52,840 bases of DNA from Acididesulfobacillus acetoxydans (GCF_900016645.1 NZ_CDGJ01000016.1), one strand, 5' to 3'; positions 42,916 through 51,988 are shown, counted from the stretch's first letter. Translations and numbers: made by a program. Notes: generated by a model not told the origin, from the sequence alone.

Positions 42916-43620
42916 ATGAGCATACCGACACCACACATCGGCGCCCAAGAGGGGGATTTTGCCGGGACGGTTTTAATGCCCGGAGACCCGCTCAGGGCGC
43001 AATTTGTGGCTGAGACATATTTCGAAAATGCTGTTTTGATCAACAACGTCAGGGGGATCAAGGGCTACACTGGATCTTACCGCGGGAAGAGAGTCTCGGT
43101 TATGGCCAGCGGTATGGGTATGCCGTCTATGGGTATCTATTCTTACGAACTTTTTAATTTCTATGGGGTTGACAGCATTATCCGGATCGGCTCGGCCGGG
43201 GCCATCGATTCCGAGCTGGATCTGAAAGACATCGTAATTGCTATGGGTGCCTGCACAAATTCGAACTACGGTGCCCAGTTCGGACTTCCGGGGACTTATG
43301 CCCCGATCGCCGGCTATGCGCTCCTGAACAAAGCGGTCAGCCGGGCGGAGGAGATGAAGCTGAAGTACAAGGTCGGCAACGTCTTCTCTTCGGATACGTT
43401 CTATGACGATGGCGCGAGTCTTCACCAGTGGCGGAAGATGGGGGTTCTGGCGGTGGAAATGGAGGCGGCGGCCCTGTACATGAATGCGGCCAGGAGCGGA
43501 AAGAATGCTCTCTGCATCTGTACCATTTCCGACTGTCCGTTCACAGGTGAGAAATGCAGTGCGCAAGAGCGGCAGACTTCGTTTCGGCAAATGATGGAAC
43601 TGGCGCTGGCGATGGTGTGA
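42916..43620 (+). CDS. deoD: Purine-nucleoside phosphorylase (DeoD type)
   Basis: 234 residues, the length of hexameric DeoD. Splits purine nucleosides with phosphate to base and ribose (or deoxyribose) 1-phosphate in the cytoplasm. Phosphate and base sites are intact: MPGDPLRAQF, SGMGMPSMGIY, RIGSAGA, SSDTFY, AVEMEAAALY and the catalytic Asp in ISDCPFTGE. It lies between the regulator and the nucleoside binding protein. Confidence 0.96.
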   Translation: MSIPTPHIGAQEGDFAGTVLMPGDPLRAQFVAETYFENAVLINNVRGIKGYTGSYRGKRVSVMASGMGMPSMGIYSYELFNFYGVDSIIRIGSAGAIDSELDLKDIVIAMGACTNSNYGAQFGLPGTYAPIAGYALLNKAVSRAEEMKLKYKVGNVFSSDTFYDDGASLHQWRKMGVLAVEMEAAALYMNAARSGKNALCICTISDCPFTGEKCSAQERQTSFRQMMELALAMV

Positions 43621-43827
43621 CAAGCGGAGCGGACAGGAAATATTGTGCAATAAAGCGGCTTTCGGGACACAGGTCCTTTTGGTAGGGACCGGAAATTGAT
43701 TGCATATACCGGAGGGCTATGTCCGTGCCGCGGCTGAGTTTGACCCGTGGTTTGTATCCGGTCTCCGGGCGTTTCCTCGGGTAAATCCCCGTCATAACGG
43801 GGTACTCTCCACATTATTCGTTGAATC

Positions 43828-43864
43828 GGCCTTTAACCGTGATAAGGCCAGTCGGTTAAAGGCC
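43828..43864 (+). other. Hairpin just upstream of the binding-protein gene
   Basis: GGCCTTTAACCG (43828-43839) pairs perfectly with CGGTTAAAGGCC (43853-43864), ending 11 bases before the AAAAAGGGGG ribosome binding site. It may stabilise the mRNA or attenuate; it is not a purine riboswitch by sequence. Confidence 0.5.
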
Positions 43865-43890
43865 GGTAAATAAAAAAAAGGGGGATTAAC

Positions 43891-44958
43891 ATGAAAGGGA
43901 AAAAAGCGCTCAGTTTGATCACTTCTCTGGCCATTGTTGGGGTTTTGCTCTCGGGATGTGGTTCGGGTTCAACGCCCGGGGCGCCTTCCGGGGCGGCAAA
44001 AGCGACCTTCAAGGATGGCATGGTGACGGATGTCGGGGGGATCAATGACCAATCCTTCAACGAGGGCGCCTGGAATGGCCTGCAGAAGTTCGGTCAAAAA
44101 AATCCCGGCGTTCAAGTCAAGTACCTGGAATCAAGCCAAAGCTCCGATTATTCACCCAACCTGAATCAGTTTGCGAGCAACAACTACAATCTCGTGTGGG
44201 CTATCGGTTATCTGATGGCAGACGCCGTTAAAGCTTCTGCCAAAGCGTATCCTAAAGTTAATTTTGCCATTGTTGACGACTCGATCACTCCCACGCCGAG
44301 CAATCTCACCTGTGTTCTCTTCCGGGCTCAGGAATCTTCGTTTCTGGTCGGTTACATTGCCGCACTGAAGACAAAGACTGACAAAGTCGGGTTTATCGGC
44401 GGCGTTCCGGGTACGGTAATTGACGAATTTGAGTACGGTTTCAGAGCGGGTGTCGCCTATGGAGCCAAAGAGCTCGGCAAGAACATCTCTGTGAATGTCC
44501 AGTACGCCAACTCCTTCAGTGATGCCTCTTTGGGCAAGGCCATTGCCCAGCACATGTATGCGCAGGGCGCGGACATCATTTTTGCGGCTGCGGGCAATGT
44601 CGGGCAGGGCATGATTGCGGAAGCGAAGGCTGAAAACAAGCTCTGCGAAGGTGTGGATATGGACCAAGCCAAGCTCGCTCCCAACAATGTTCTGACCTCT
44701 GCCTTGAAAAACGTCAATGACGCGGTCGAGCTTATTTCCCAAGATGTCAAGGAAGGCAAAAAAGTCGGCGGGCAGACGATCAGCTATGGTCTGAAAGACG
44801 GCGGCGTAGGAATTCCGTACACCGCCCAGGCCATCAAGATGTGCGGTCAGGATGTCATCGATAAAGCGAAAAAAGTGCAGCAGGACATTATTGACGGAAA
44901 AATAGTGCCTCCCTACAATAAGGCGACTTACAACAAATACCTGACCACCCTAAAATAA
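43891..44958 (+). CDS. BMP-family nucleoside-binding lipoprotein
   Basis: 355 residues. Lipoprotein signal VLLSGC (Cys 23) then the BMP/PnrA fold: DVGGINDQSFNEGAWNGLQK, VWAIGYLMADA, GFIGGVPGTVIDEFEYGFRAG and DIIFAAAGNVGQGM. Members bind purine nucleosides for ABC uptake. The ATG has AAAAAGGGGG upstream. The ATPase and two permeases follow after 250 bases of tandem repeats and a terminator-like hairpin, a common way to make more binding protein than transporter. Confidence 0.93.
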   Translation: MKGKKALSLITSLAIVGVLLSGCGSGSTPGAPSGAAKATFKDGMVTDVGGINDQSFNEGAWNGLQKFGQKNPGVQVKYLESSQSSDYSPNLNQFASNNYNLVWAIGYLMADAVKASAKAYPKVNFAIVDDSITPTPSNLTCVLFRAQESSFLVGYIAALKTKTDKVGFIGGVPGTVIDEFEYGFRAGVAYGAKELGKNISVNVQYANSFSDASLGKAIAQHMYAQGADIIFAAAGNVGQGMIAEAKAENKLCEGVDMDQAKLAPNNVLTSALKNVNDAVELISQDVKEGKKVGGQTISYGLKDGGVGIPYTAQAIKMCGQDVIDKAKKVQQDIIDGKIVPPYNKATYNKYLTTLK

Positions 44959-45039
44959 CCGGGTACCTGAGTGGAAATAATCCGGAGTTTACGGGGAAAT
45001 AATCCGGCGCTAATGCGGAAATAACCCGGCGTCTGCGCG
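44952..45039 (+). repeat. Four tandem copies of a 22-nt repeat
   Basis: Copies start at 44952, 44974, 44996 and 45018. Each opens with (G/A)AAATAA(T/C)CCGG and then diverges. The first copy includes the stop codon of the BMP gene, so the array grew from the gene's end. Confidence 0.85.
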
Positions 45040-45113
45040 GTGCAAGACAACTGAAATTTTCCGAGCACAGAAGTCTTCCGCTCACACTTGTTCTGCATTC
45101 CCTGCTTAAATAT

Positions 45114-45150
45114 CCCCTGTAAGGTGAGACTTCTTCTCACCTTGCAGGGG
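45114..45150 (+). terminator. Intercistronic terminator/attenuator hairpin
   Basis: CCCCTGTAAGGTGAGA (45114-45129) pairs with TCTCACCTTGCAGGGG (45135-45150), one mismatch, 5-base loop. A T-run is lacking (GTTCGG follows), so read-through to the transporter genes is likely. Confidence 0.6.
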
Positions 45151-45212
45151 GTTCGGCAGGGTGTTCACTCCGGTTCCGCACACTGCTGTTCAGAGAAGGA
45201 GGGGGGCAAACT

Positions 45213-46751
45213 TTGAAAAATCAACAAGCCGACGCGGTGGAAATGCAGTCCATCTACAAATATTTTGACAATTTTTGTGCGTTGAACGCGGTGAACCTTA
45301 AGGTCAGGCGAGGGAGCATTCATGCGCTTTTGGGCGAAAACGGAGCCGGAAAAACGACGCTGATGAATATCCTTTACGGGCTTTACAGACCGGATGGCGG
45401 TAAGATTTTGATTAACGGCGAGCCGGTGGAGATGAAGAACCCGAACGTAGCCATTGAGCACAAGATCGGGATGGTGCATCAGCATTTCAAACTGGTTGAG
45501 AATTTTACGGTCGTGCAAAATATCATACTGGGCCAAGAGGTCGTAAAGGCCGGCTGCGTCTTAGACCTAGCCAGGGCTAGAAAGCAAGTCATGGATCTGT
45601 CCAAAACTTACGGACTTGCCGTCGATCCCGATGCCAAAATAGAGGATATCTCCGTCGGAATGCAGCAAAGAGTTGAGATTTTAAAAGCCCTTTATCGGGG
45701 CGTGGAAATTCTCATTCTTGACGAACCCACGGCCGTTTTAACCCCCCAGGAAATTAATGAACTCGTAAATATCATGCATAATCTTACGGAAGACGGCAAG
45801 ACGATTATTATCATTACCCACAAGCTGAAAGAGATTAAGAAATCCTCAGAGTACTGTACGATTATTCGCCGGGGTAAATACATCGACACCGTTGTTGTAA
45901 AGAGTGTCAGCGAGCAGCAACTGGCTTCTATGATGGTCGGGCGGGAAGTCAGTCTGGTTGTGGCCAAGGCCAAAGCCGACCCGGGGGATATCATCTTTCG
46001 CATAGATAATTTGACAGTCGAAGACAACCGGAAAATAGAAAGAGTGAAGGAGTTGTCCTTATACGTAAAGAGAGGGGAAATCGTTGGCATTGCGGGCATT
46101 GACGGGAATGGTCAAAAAGAACTTGTTGAAGCGATAACTTGTCTGACCAAAGTGAAGGCAGGGAAGATTTCAATCAACGGCGCAGAATTGCAAAATACCT
46201 CGCCGCATTATGTCGTCGAAAACGGCATTGCCACGATTCATGAAGACAGACAAAAGAGGGGACTTGTGCTTGATTTTCCGGTGAAATATAATCTGATCCT
46301 TGAAAATTACAATAAGCCTCAATTTGCCGGGCGTTCTATCCTGAAAGAACCCGCGATCCATCAATTCGCCGAAGATTCCATCAGGCGGTATGACATTCGT
46401 CCGGAAGACTGTGCGTCCGAACCGGCCAGGGCCTTATCCGGGGGCAATCAACAGAAAGTCATTATTGCGAGGGAGCTTTCCGAGAACCCGGAACTCCTGC
46501 TCGCCTTTCAGCCGACCCGCGGGCTTGACGTGGGAGCCATTGAATTCATACACAGTGCGCTGATCAAGCACCGTGACAGCGGGCATTCAATCTTGCTGAT
46601 TTCATTTGAACTGGACGAGATTATGAATGTTTCCGACCGGATCTGCGTTCTCTACGATGGCCGGATCGTCGCGGAGTTTCTCCAGGGTGAGGTGGACGAA
46701 AACGAGATCGGGTTACTGATGGCGGGAGGAGAGAGGAAGAATGGGATCTAA
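45213..46751 (+). CDS. Nucleoside ABC transporter ATP-binding protein (two ATPase domains)
   Basis: 512 residues with two fused nucleotide-binding domains, as in NupO/RbsA-type ATPases. The first has Walker A GENGAGKTT, signature SVGMQQRVEILKALYRG and Walker B LILDEPTAVL. The second has a degenerate Walker A (GIDGNGQKEL), signature LSGGNQQKVIIAREL and QPTRGLDVGA, all normal for this family. TTG 45213 is preceded by a strong AAGGAGGGGGG. It overlaps the first permease by 11 bases. Confidence 0.95.
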   Translation: MKNQQADAVEMQSIYKYFDNFCALNAVNLKVRRGSIHALLGENGAGKTTLMNILYGLYRPDGGKILINGEPVEMKNPNVAIEHKIGMVHQHFKLVENFTVVQNIILGQEVVKAGCVLDLARARKQVMDLSKTYGLAVDPDAKIEDISVGMQQRVEILKALYRGVEILILDEPTAVLTPQEINELVNIMHNLTEDGKTIIIITHKLKEIKKSSEYCTIIRRGKYIDTVVVKSVSEQQLASMMVGREVSLVVAKAKADPGDIIFRIDNLTVEDNRKIERVKELSLYVKRGEIVGIAGIDGNGQKELVEAITCLTKVKAGKISINGAELQNTSPHYVVENGIATIHEDRQKRGLVLDFPVKYNLILENYNKPQFAGRSILKEPAIHQFAEDSIRRYDIRPEDCASEPARALSGGNQQKVIIARELSENPELLLAFQPTRGLDVGAIEFIHSALIKHRDSGHSILLISFELDEIMNVSDRICVLYDGRIVAEFLQGEVDENEIGLLMAGGERKNGI

Positions 46752-47871
46752 AATCGCCGAACTGCTGAACAAGACGGCCACAAAAATCATCCTGGCTATT
46801 GTGCTCGGTTTCATGGCGGGAGCTCTGGCCCTGGCCGTGGCCGGCTATGATCCGGGTACCTCTTATTCCATGATGTTTACCAGTATTTTCTCAAGTCCGC
46901 AGAACATGATTCAGGTTCTTATCCTGACCATGCCCAATATCCTCACCGGGCTCAGCGTCGCTTTCGCTTTCAAGACGGGACTTTTTAACATCGGCGGCGA
47001 GGGTCAGTATATCGTGGGAGCCATTGCGGCGGTCATGGTCGGTGGGGTGTTCAACCTGCCGCCGGTGATCAATGTCATTGTCATTATGCTGGCTGCTTTC
47101 CTCGCGGCGGGACTGTACGGCGCTTTGGCCGGCTTTCTCAAAGCCAAGTTCGGTATTCATGAAGTCATTACCACCATCATGTTGAACTGGATTGCGCTGT
47201 ATCTCAATAACTATCTCATATCCCTGCCGGGCATCGGGGTAAAGAACACGGAATATTCCTTTGCTATTAAACAGAACGCCTGGACAAATGTGCTCAACGG
47301 TTGGAAAACCTCTCCTCAAGGGCAGGCTTATCTGGCTGCCCATCCGGCCTTGTCGCCCATTCTTCTGGGTACGGACATCAACTACGGAATCATCATTGCT
47401 ATTGTCGTGGCGGTTGCGGTTTCTTTTTTACTGTACAGAACCACCTTCGGCTATCAGGTCAGAGCGGTAGGCCTGAATAAGGACGCGGCCGAAGCGGCCG
47501 GAATCAGAGTTAAAAAGAGCATCGTCATGACCATGTTTATAGCGGGGGGGCTCGCCGGTCTGGCTGGCGCCCTGCAAATGACCGGCACACTGCCCCATGC
47601 TTTGGTGACCCTGGCCAGTCAGCCGGGATACGGATTCAATGGAATAACTGTGGCCTTGATGGCTAACAGTTCGCCGATCGGCTGCATCTTTACGGCTCTT
47701 TTGCTGTCCGCGCTCCAGTTCGGCGGCAGTACGATTCAAATGAACCTCGGTGCGCCGTCCGAAGTCGTCAATATTATGATCGGAGTGATTGTCTTCTTCG
47801 TGGCGGTAGCCTCCATGTTCACCATGATCTCCGAAAGGATCAAGAGGAGGAGGGTTAAGATTGCTGATTAG
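46741..47871 (+). CDS. Nucleoside ABC transporter permease 1
   Basis: 376 residues, about ten membrane helices, BPD_transp_2 family (NupP-like). Family segments include FKTGLFNIGGEGQYIVGAI, IHEVITTIMLNWIALYLNNY and GYQVRAVGLNKDAAEAAGI. ATG 46741 lies inside the end of the ATPase gene after GGGAGGAGAGG, and the gene end overlaps the second permease: a tightly coupled operon. Confidence 0.93.
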   Translation: MGSKIAELLNKTATKIILAIVLGFMAGALALAVAGYDPGTSYSMMFTSIFSSPQNMIQVLILTMPNILTGLSVAFAFKTGLFNIGGEGQYIVGAIAAVMVGGVFNLPPVINVIVIMLAAFLAAGLYGALAGFLKAKFGIHEVITTIMLNWIALYLNNYLISLPGIGVKNTEYSFAIKQNAWTNVLNGWKTSPQGQAYLAAHPALSPILLGTDINYGIIIAIVVAVAVSFLLYRTTFGYQVRAVGLNKDAAEAAGIRVKKSIVMTMFIAGGLAGLAGALQMTGTLPHALVTLASQPGYGFNGITVALMANSSPIGCIFTALLLSALQFGGSTIQMNLGAPSEVVNIMIGVIVFFVAVASMFTMISERIKRRRVKIAD

Positions 47872-48793
47872 CATATTGCTCGCCGTAAGCATCACCTTAA
47901 TGTATGCCGCTCCTTTGATGTTTGCCGGTTTGGGTGGAGTTATCTCGGAAAATGCCGGGGTAGTAAACATCGGGATTGAAGGTATGATGACCATAGGAGC
48001 GTTTTGCGGGGCGGCCGTGGGTTATTTCTCAGGCAATCCGTGGTGGGGGTTTGCGGCGGGAGGTCTTTCGGGAGGGTTGCTGGCCCTGGTGCATGCCGTT
48101 GCCAGCATCTCTTTCCGAGCGGACCAAACCATATCGGGTGTCGCGATTAACTTTATCGGGCCGGGTTTGGCACTTTTCCTCTCACGAAAATTGTTCGCCG
48201 GGAGTGCCATGACGAAACCGGTTGAGCATCCAATTCCTACGATATTTGGCAGTTATGCGGCTAAGTCGTCCAACTTGCTGATTAAAGCCGCGAATATCGA
48301 GATGACCGTGCCGATTGTATTCATTTGCGCCTTGGTCCTCTGGTTTGTCCTGTATAAGACGAGCTGGGGCTTGAGAATTCGCTCGGTCGGCGAGAATCCT
48401 GCCGCCGCCGATACGCTGGGCATTAACGTCTACAAGATCAAGTATGTGGCGGTTTTTGTTTCCGGCGTGCTTTCCGGATTCGGCGGAGCAACCATGACTT
48501 TGGCGGTAATGAACTACTTTACCCAGTCAACCATCTCGGGTCAGGGCTTCATCGCGCTTGCCGCGGTTATTTTCGGGAAATGGAAGCCTCACGGCACAAT
48601 GGCTGCCTGCCTCCTCTTCGGGTTCGCCCAGGCCCTGGTCGTACTGCTCGGGGGGAGCAATTCCAAAATTCAGATCCCATCGTCGCTTCTTTCCATGCTG
48701 CCTTATGTTTTGACCTTAGTCAGCCTGGTCTTGTTCGTCAGGCATTCCACGGCGCCCAAGGCCGACGGGATACCTTATGTGAAAGGTCATTAA
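47861..48793 (+). CDS. Nucleoside ABC transporter permease 2
   Basis: 310 residues, about nine membrane helices, BPD_transp_2 family (NupQ-like). Seen: GGVISENAGVVNIGIEGMMTIGAF, DQTISGVAINF, GLRIRSVGENPAAADTLGI and GFIALAAVIFGKWKP. TTG 47861 has GGAGGAGGG upstream and overlaps the preceding stop. It completes the importer; the terminator that follows is part of a duplicated sequence. Confidence 0.93.
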   Translation: MLISILLAVSITLMYAAPLMFAGLGGVISENAGVVNIGIEGMMTIGAFCGAAVGYFSGNPWWGFAAGGLSGGLLALVHAVASISFRADQTISGVAINFIGPGLALFLSRKLFAGSAMTKPVEHPIPTIFGSYAAKSSNLLIKAANIEMTVPIVFICALVLWFVLYKTSWGLRIRSVGENPAAADTLGINVYKIKYVAVFVSGVLSGFGGATMTLAVMNYFTQSTISGQGFIALAAVIFGKWKPHGTMAACLLFGFAQALVVLLGGSNSKIQIPSSLLSMLPYVLTLVSLVLFVRHSTAPKADGIPYVKGH

Positions 48794-48834
48794 CAACCGG
48801 AGATTGTCAAGAAACAGACAGAAACGGAGATCGT

Positions 48835-48922
48835 ACAGGTTCAAGAATCGCCCCAGACTCATTAAAACCTTGCACTTAAGGCCACCTCATTTGACAGAGG
48901 TGGCTTCAAGTTTTTCTTGAGC
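48835..48922 (+). repeat. 88-bp direct repeat, copy 1 (tail of a DUF169 gene plus terminator)
   Basis: Nearly identical to 52717-52803: three substitutions and one single-base indel. It encodes QVQESPQTH-stop, the last residues of the DUF169 protein at 51989, without the rest of that gene, and then its terminator. Together the copies bound a 3.9-kb segment. Confidence 0.92.
48881..48915 (+). terminator. Terminator downstream of the nucleoside importer (duplicated)
   Basis: GCCACCTC (48881-48888) pairs with GAGGTGGC (48897-48904), followed by TTCAAGTTTTT. It now ends the nucleoside operon although it evidently came with the DUF169 gene end. Confidence 0.8.
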
Positions 48923-49299
48923 TGTCTCAAGCGAACGTGTGCAGTTGTGGGCCTGAATCAGAAGATGACAAGTCCAGTCTGTGCGAAACTTTATCGGAGT
49001 GATGCAGTGGTGGGGGCAAGGATGGTTCGGATACTCTTGCATTTACCGGGACTGGATATATAATAATATCGTAATGGACTAATAGCTGAAGATATTCATG
49101 GGTGCACATTATTTCCAAATCCCCAGGGTAGAATATCTTCGAATTATGAATTCAGGCTATTGTTCCAAAGAGCGCGCCGGTAGCGGGAATTCAGGGGGGA
49201 AGAGTGCAGTCAGACGTCAGACCGGGAAGGGTTTAAGAGGGGCGGCAGTCGGAGCAGCGGCCGAACAAGAAGAAACAGAAAAGAAGAGTGCGGGTCAAG

Positions 49300-49485
49300 T
49301 GGGACAAGTAGAATTCCCGATTTTACGATTACAACCAGACACGGGGACGGCTGACTGACCCGGTCGAATGGGCTGAAGGTGGCGACTATTTCGACTTCAT
49401 CCGGCACGGAGAAGAAGAGATGCGCAGGAGTTTTCCCGCGGTTCTGCGCATCGACGTTGGTCAGCGGGCGGGCCTATATCTTTGT
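49300..49485 (+). pseudogene. Remnant of a methyltransferase C-terminus
   Basis: One frame reads FYDYNQTRGRLTDPVEWAEG and GDYFDFIRHGEEEMRRSFPA, then QRAGLYLC. This matches the end of the methyltransferase at 36318-36995 (FYDYNSRRGLFTNLAEWAEG, GDYFNFIHTGEEEMR, KRAAIYVC). Upstream of FYDYN the frame meets a stop and only a faint match (GQVEF) remains in another frame. The motif I half is absent and no start exists. No gene is seen elsewhere in 48923-49585. Confidence 0.8.
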
Positions 49486-49585
49486 TCCCCCTATCGCGAA
49501 CCCTTTTCCCAGATAAGCTTTGCATTGCCCCGGCGCCTCCAGCAGGCCAGACAAAGAGCCTCTGTGCCCCGGATGACGTTTGGCG

Positions 49586-50788
49586 TTAGTGACAAATCAT
49601 TTGTACCAGCAGATAGAGGGCGGTGCCGCTAAGAACCACCCATAATACGTCCAGTTTGGCAAAACGTAAAGCAGCCAAAGCGGCCAGAGCTAGGACAATC
49701 GTTATCGGGTCAGTCAGGCTGTGCCAGGCCATTCCCCACAGGACAAGGGTCATTAAACCGACAAAAGAGGCCAGGATACCTTTGAAAACGGCTTTGACCC
49801 AACGGTTTTCCTTGACCTTACCGTACACAGGCATTACCAGCAGCACCAAGAGAAAACAAGGGGCAAAAATACCTATTGTTGCCGCCGCCGCTCCCAACAA
49901 CCCCGCAACTTTATAACCGACGAACGTAGCGGTAATGACGATAGGTCCTGGGGTAACCTGCCCCAGTGCAATACCTACCGCAAATTGACTTAGACTCAAC
50001 CAATGGTAAACATTGACTACCTGCTGCTGAATAAGGGGAATCATGGTAAATCCGTTGCCAAAGACGAAGAGACCGATACCGAAAAAGACACTCTCGAGGC
50101 GTAATAATAGAGGATTCAAGCCGGATAACAGGGCTATGATTGCGATGGCGCCCAGTACTATGATGATTTCACGAGTACTGAATGAAAGAGCGGGTTTGGT
50201 ATCAGCCGGAGAGCCGTTACGCACAGTGGTCCAGGGTCTGTAAAGTATAATACTTAAGCAGCCCGCCAGTAAGAGAATAAGGAAAATGCTGATATTCAAC
50301 CAGGCTACCCCCAGGGCGACTATGGCGATCGCAATGGCTTTCCAGTCTTTCAGCACCGATTTTCCGATATCCAAGACCGCATTGGCAATCAGAGCCACGA
50401 CCACGGCTTCCAGGCCCGCGAAAGCGCTATGGACCAAAGAGATGCCGCTGTAACGGAAGTACAGGTAAGAAAGAAAGGCCATTAATGCCGTCGGAGGCAA
50501 GATAAAACCGGTAAAGCTAGCGAAGGCACCCGCCAAACGCCTGATACGGTAGCCCATGAAAACAGTTAAGGTGACAAAGGTGGCGCCGGGCAGGAACTGC
50601 GCTAAGGCCAGACCGTTCAAGAATTCCTGCTCATCCAGCCATTTCTTCCGTTTCACGATATTTTTTTTAGCTTCGGCCATCATGGCTGGGCCAAAAGCAG
50701 TCAGGCCCATTTTGAAAAAGGTGAAAAAAATCTCTCTCAGGCTTATTTCCTTTGGGCCCGGTGTGCTCGTCGCTAAGGCTTGATCCAT
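49586..50788 (-). CDS. chrA: Chromate transporter family protein (ChrA)
   Basis: 400 residues with two homologous halves of about 180, each a CHR domain (first: FFTFFKMGLTAFGPAMMAE, FLNGLALAQFLPGATFV; second: FFGIGLFVFGNGFTMIPLI, FAVGIALGQVTPGPIVI), joined by a hydrophilic linker near 190-210. About ten to twelve membrane helices. Characterised relatives export chromate; the role in this anaerobe is unproven and another oxyanion is possible. The ribosome binding site GAAGGGAG is rather far from the ATG at 50788. It is transcribed away from the ArsR gene. Confidence 0.9.
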   Translation of the reverse strand: MDQALATSTPGPKEISLREIFFTFFKMGLTAFGPAMMAEAKKNIVKRKKWLDEQEFLNGLALAQFLPGATFVTLTVFMGYRIRRLAGAFASFTGFILPPTALMAFLSYLYFRYSGISLVHSAFAGLEAVVVALIANAVLDIGKSVLKDWKAIAIAIVALGVAWLNISIFLILLLAGCLSIILYRPWTTVRNGSPADTKPALSFSTREIIIVLGAIAIIALLSGLNPLLLRLESVFFGIGLFVFGNGFTMIPLIQQQVVNVYHWLSLSQFAVGIALGQVTPGPIVITATFVGYKVAGLLGAAAATIGIFAPCFLLVLLVMPVYGKVKENRWVKAVFKGILASFVGLMTLVLWGMAWHSLTDPITIVLALAALAALRFAKLDVLWVVLSGTALYLLVQMICH

Positions 50789-51314
50789 TTCAGTTATGGG
50801 CTCCCTTCGAATAGTAATTTGCTATTGGAAATCCGGATACAGGAAATCGGATACTAGAGGTATGCAGGAGTTGAGCTGCGATTAACGCAGCTCCCTGTTC
50901 CGGAATTTGTACACTTGGAAAAACGAATTCGTTTGTTCAATTTAAATTTGAAGTGAACATGAGACAGTTGAAAGTCCTACTGAAGGCTCCAAGTCAAACC
51001 ACAGGACGTGAAGGCTTCTTTCGCGTCCCCGCTTTGCAAGAAACGCCAGAAGTGCTCGCCGCCTTCTCGGTTAGCTCCCGGACTGAGCAGGGCGATATCA
51101 AAATAGACTTCCTGATAGCTGCGCTTAACGTCATCTATATGACGTTATCACATATATCATCTAGATTTTAACGTCTCCTAACCTCGTTGTCAATAAGTGA
51201 ACCTGACCCAAAATAGAATAACTTTCGCAGATTTTCCCTGTGCGGCAGATTGACAGGATATGTGTATAGATCCTGCGTCTTGCCGATCCGGGGGAAGTTT
51301 GTCGGGTTGAGACC
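50789..51314. other. Divergent gap between chrA and arsR
   Basis: No convincing gene. A GAGCTGCG (50873-50880)/CGCAGCTC (50886-50893) hairpin is present, and AT-rich sequence with ATATGACGTTAT and CATATATCAT near 51135-51165. Confidence 0.35.
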
Positions 51315-51372
51315 TTGACGGATGTGTCTTCTCGATGTACAATGGACTACACATGCATCCGTATATGCGGAT
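51315..51372 (+). promoter_or_regulatory. Promoter and likely operator of arsR
   Basis: TTGACG (51315-51320), 17-base spacer, TACAAT (51338-51343): a near-consensus promoter. The imperfect palindrome ATCCGTATATGCGGAT (51357-51372) lies just after the expected transcription start, where ArsR-type repressors commonly bind. Confidence 0.7.
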
Positions 51373-51395
51373 ATGTACATAAACGGAGATGTGAA

Positions 51396-51800
51396 ATGAC
51401 GGATTTCTTGCGAAAGGCTAGGTTAGCTATGGATGATTTAGTGCAATTTTTCAACATCCTGTCAGATGAGACTCGGTTGCGCATTCTGACCCTGTTAGCG
51501 GGGCAAGAACTTTGTGTCTGTGAATTGGCCGAAATCCTGAACGTGCCCCAGCCGAAAGTGTCAAGACATTTGGGGAAGTTGCGCGATGTGGGTTTAGTCA
51601 AGGATATGAGGAGGGGGCAGTGGGTCTTTTACGGCCTGACCGCTAATGAACCGCTGGAGCAGGATATTCTAGCGATGATAGTCCAACAACGTGAGAAATA
51701 TCCCGTCCTTCTAGCCGATGCCAAGGGTCTGGAGTTAAGAAGGCGAGAAGGGAAAATGTGCAGCAGGACCGGCTCACGAGAGGAGCAGAAACTTGTTTGA
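51396..51800 (+). CDS. ArsR/SmtB-family metal-responsive repressor
   Basis: 134 residues. Winged helix with DETRLRILTLLAGQELCVCELAEILNVPQPKVSRHLGKLRDVGLV. The ELCVCEL motif (C40, C42) at the recognition-helix start is the arsenite/antimonite-binding signature of ArsR; a third Cys sits near the C-terminus (KMCSR). ATG 51396 follows CGGAGATG. The gene heads a small operon with a 34-codon frame and the DUF169 gene, and is divergent from chrA. Arsenic response is supported by the motif, but no arsenite pump or arsenate reductase is present here. Confidence 0.9.
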   Translation: MTDFLRKARLAMDDLVQFFNILSDETRLRILTLLAGQELCVCELAEILNVPQPKVSRHLGKLRDVGLVKDMRRGQWVFYGLTANEPLEQDILAMIVQQREKYPVLLADAKGLELRRREGKMCSRTGSREEQKLV

Positions 51801-51864
51801 ACTAGAGGGGGAGGAGCAGCAGCAGCGGCAGAAGAAGAATGTTTCATTGAAGGAGGAAGAGAAT

Positions 51865-51969
51865 ATGACCGAACACGATGATGATGTTATCTGTGACAAC
51901 TTTGTAGCATGGTTGTCCGGCAAGAAGGCAAGAAATGTGTGGCAGGGCAACCGGAACAATTTTCAATGA
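51865..51969 (+). CDS. Possible 34-residue microprotein
   Basis: Reads MTEHDDDVICDNFVAWLSGK and on to NRNNFQ-stop. AAGGAGGAAGAG precedes the ATG at good spacing, better than the site of the DUF169 gene that follows 19 bases later. Acidic start, one Cys. It may be a translated leader that couples to the DUF169 gene or a true small protein; no family recognised. Confidence 0.45.
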   Translation: MTEHDDDVICDNFVAWLSGKKARNVWQGNRNNFQ

Positions 51970-51988
51970 CGTGAAAGAGGTGTTTAAG

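Noticed and set aside
43621..43890. Purine riboswitch before the nucleoside-binding protein
   Set aside because: The position is attractive, but the conserved core of the purine class was not found; only a simple 12-bp hairpin is present.
44952..45039. CRISPR array
   Set aside because: Units are direct tandem repeats of 22 nt without spacers and no cas genes are present.
46471..46500. Broken second ATPase domain in the nucleoside transporter
   Set aside because: The degenerate second Walker A and the AFQPTRGLD motif are normal for NupO/RbsA-type double ATPases.
50953..51171. 72-codon open frame between chrA and arsR
   Set aside because: Starts with a weak codon context without a ribosome binding site and ends in AT-rich intergenic sequence.
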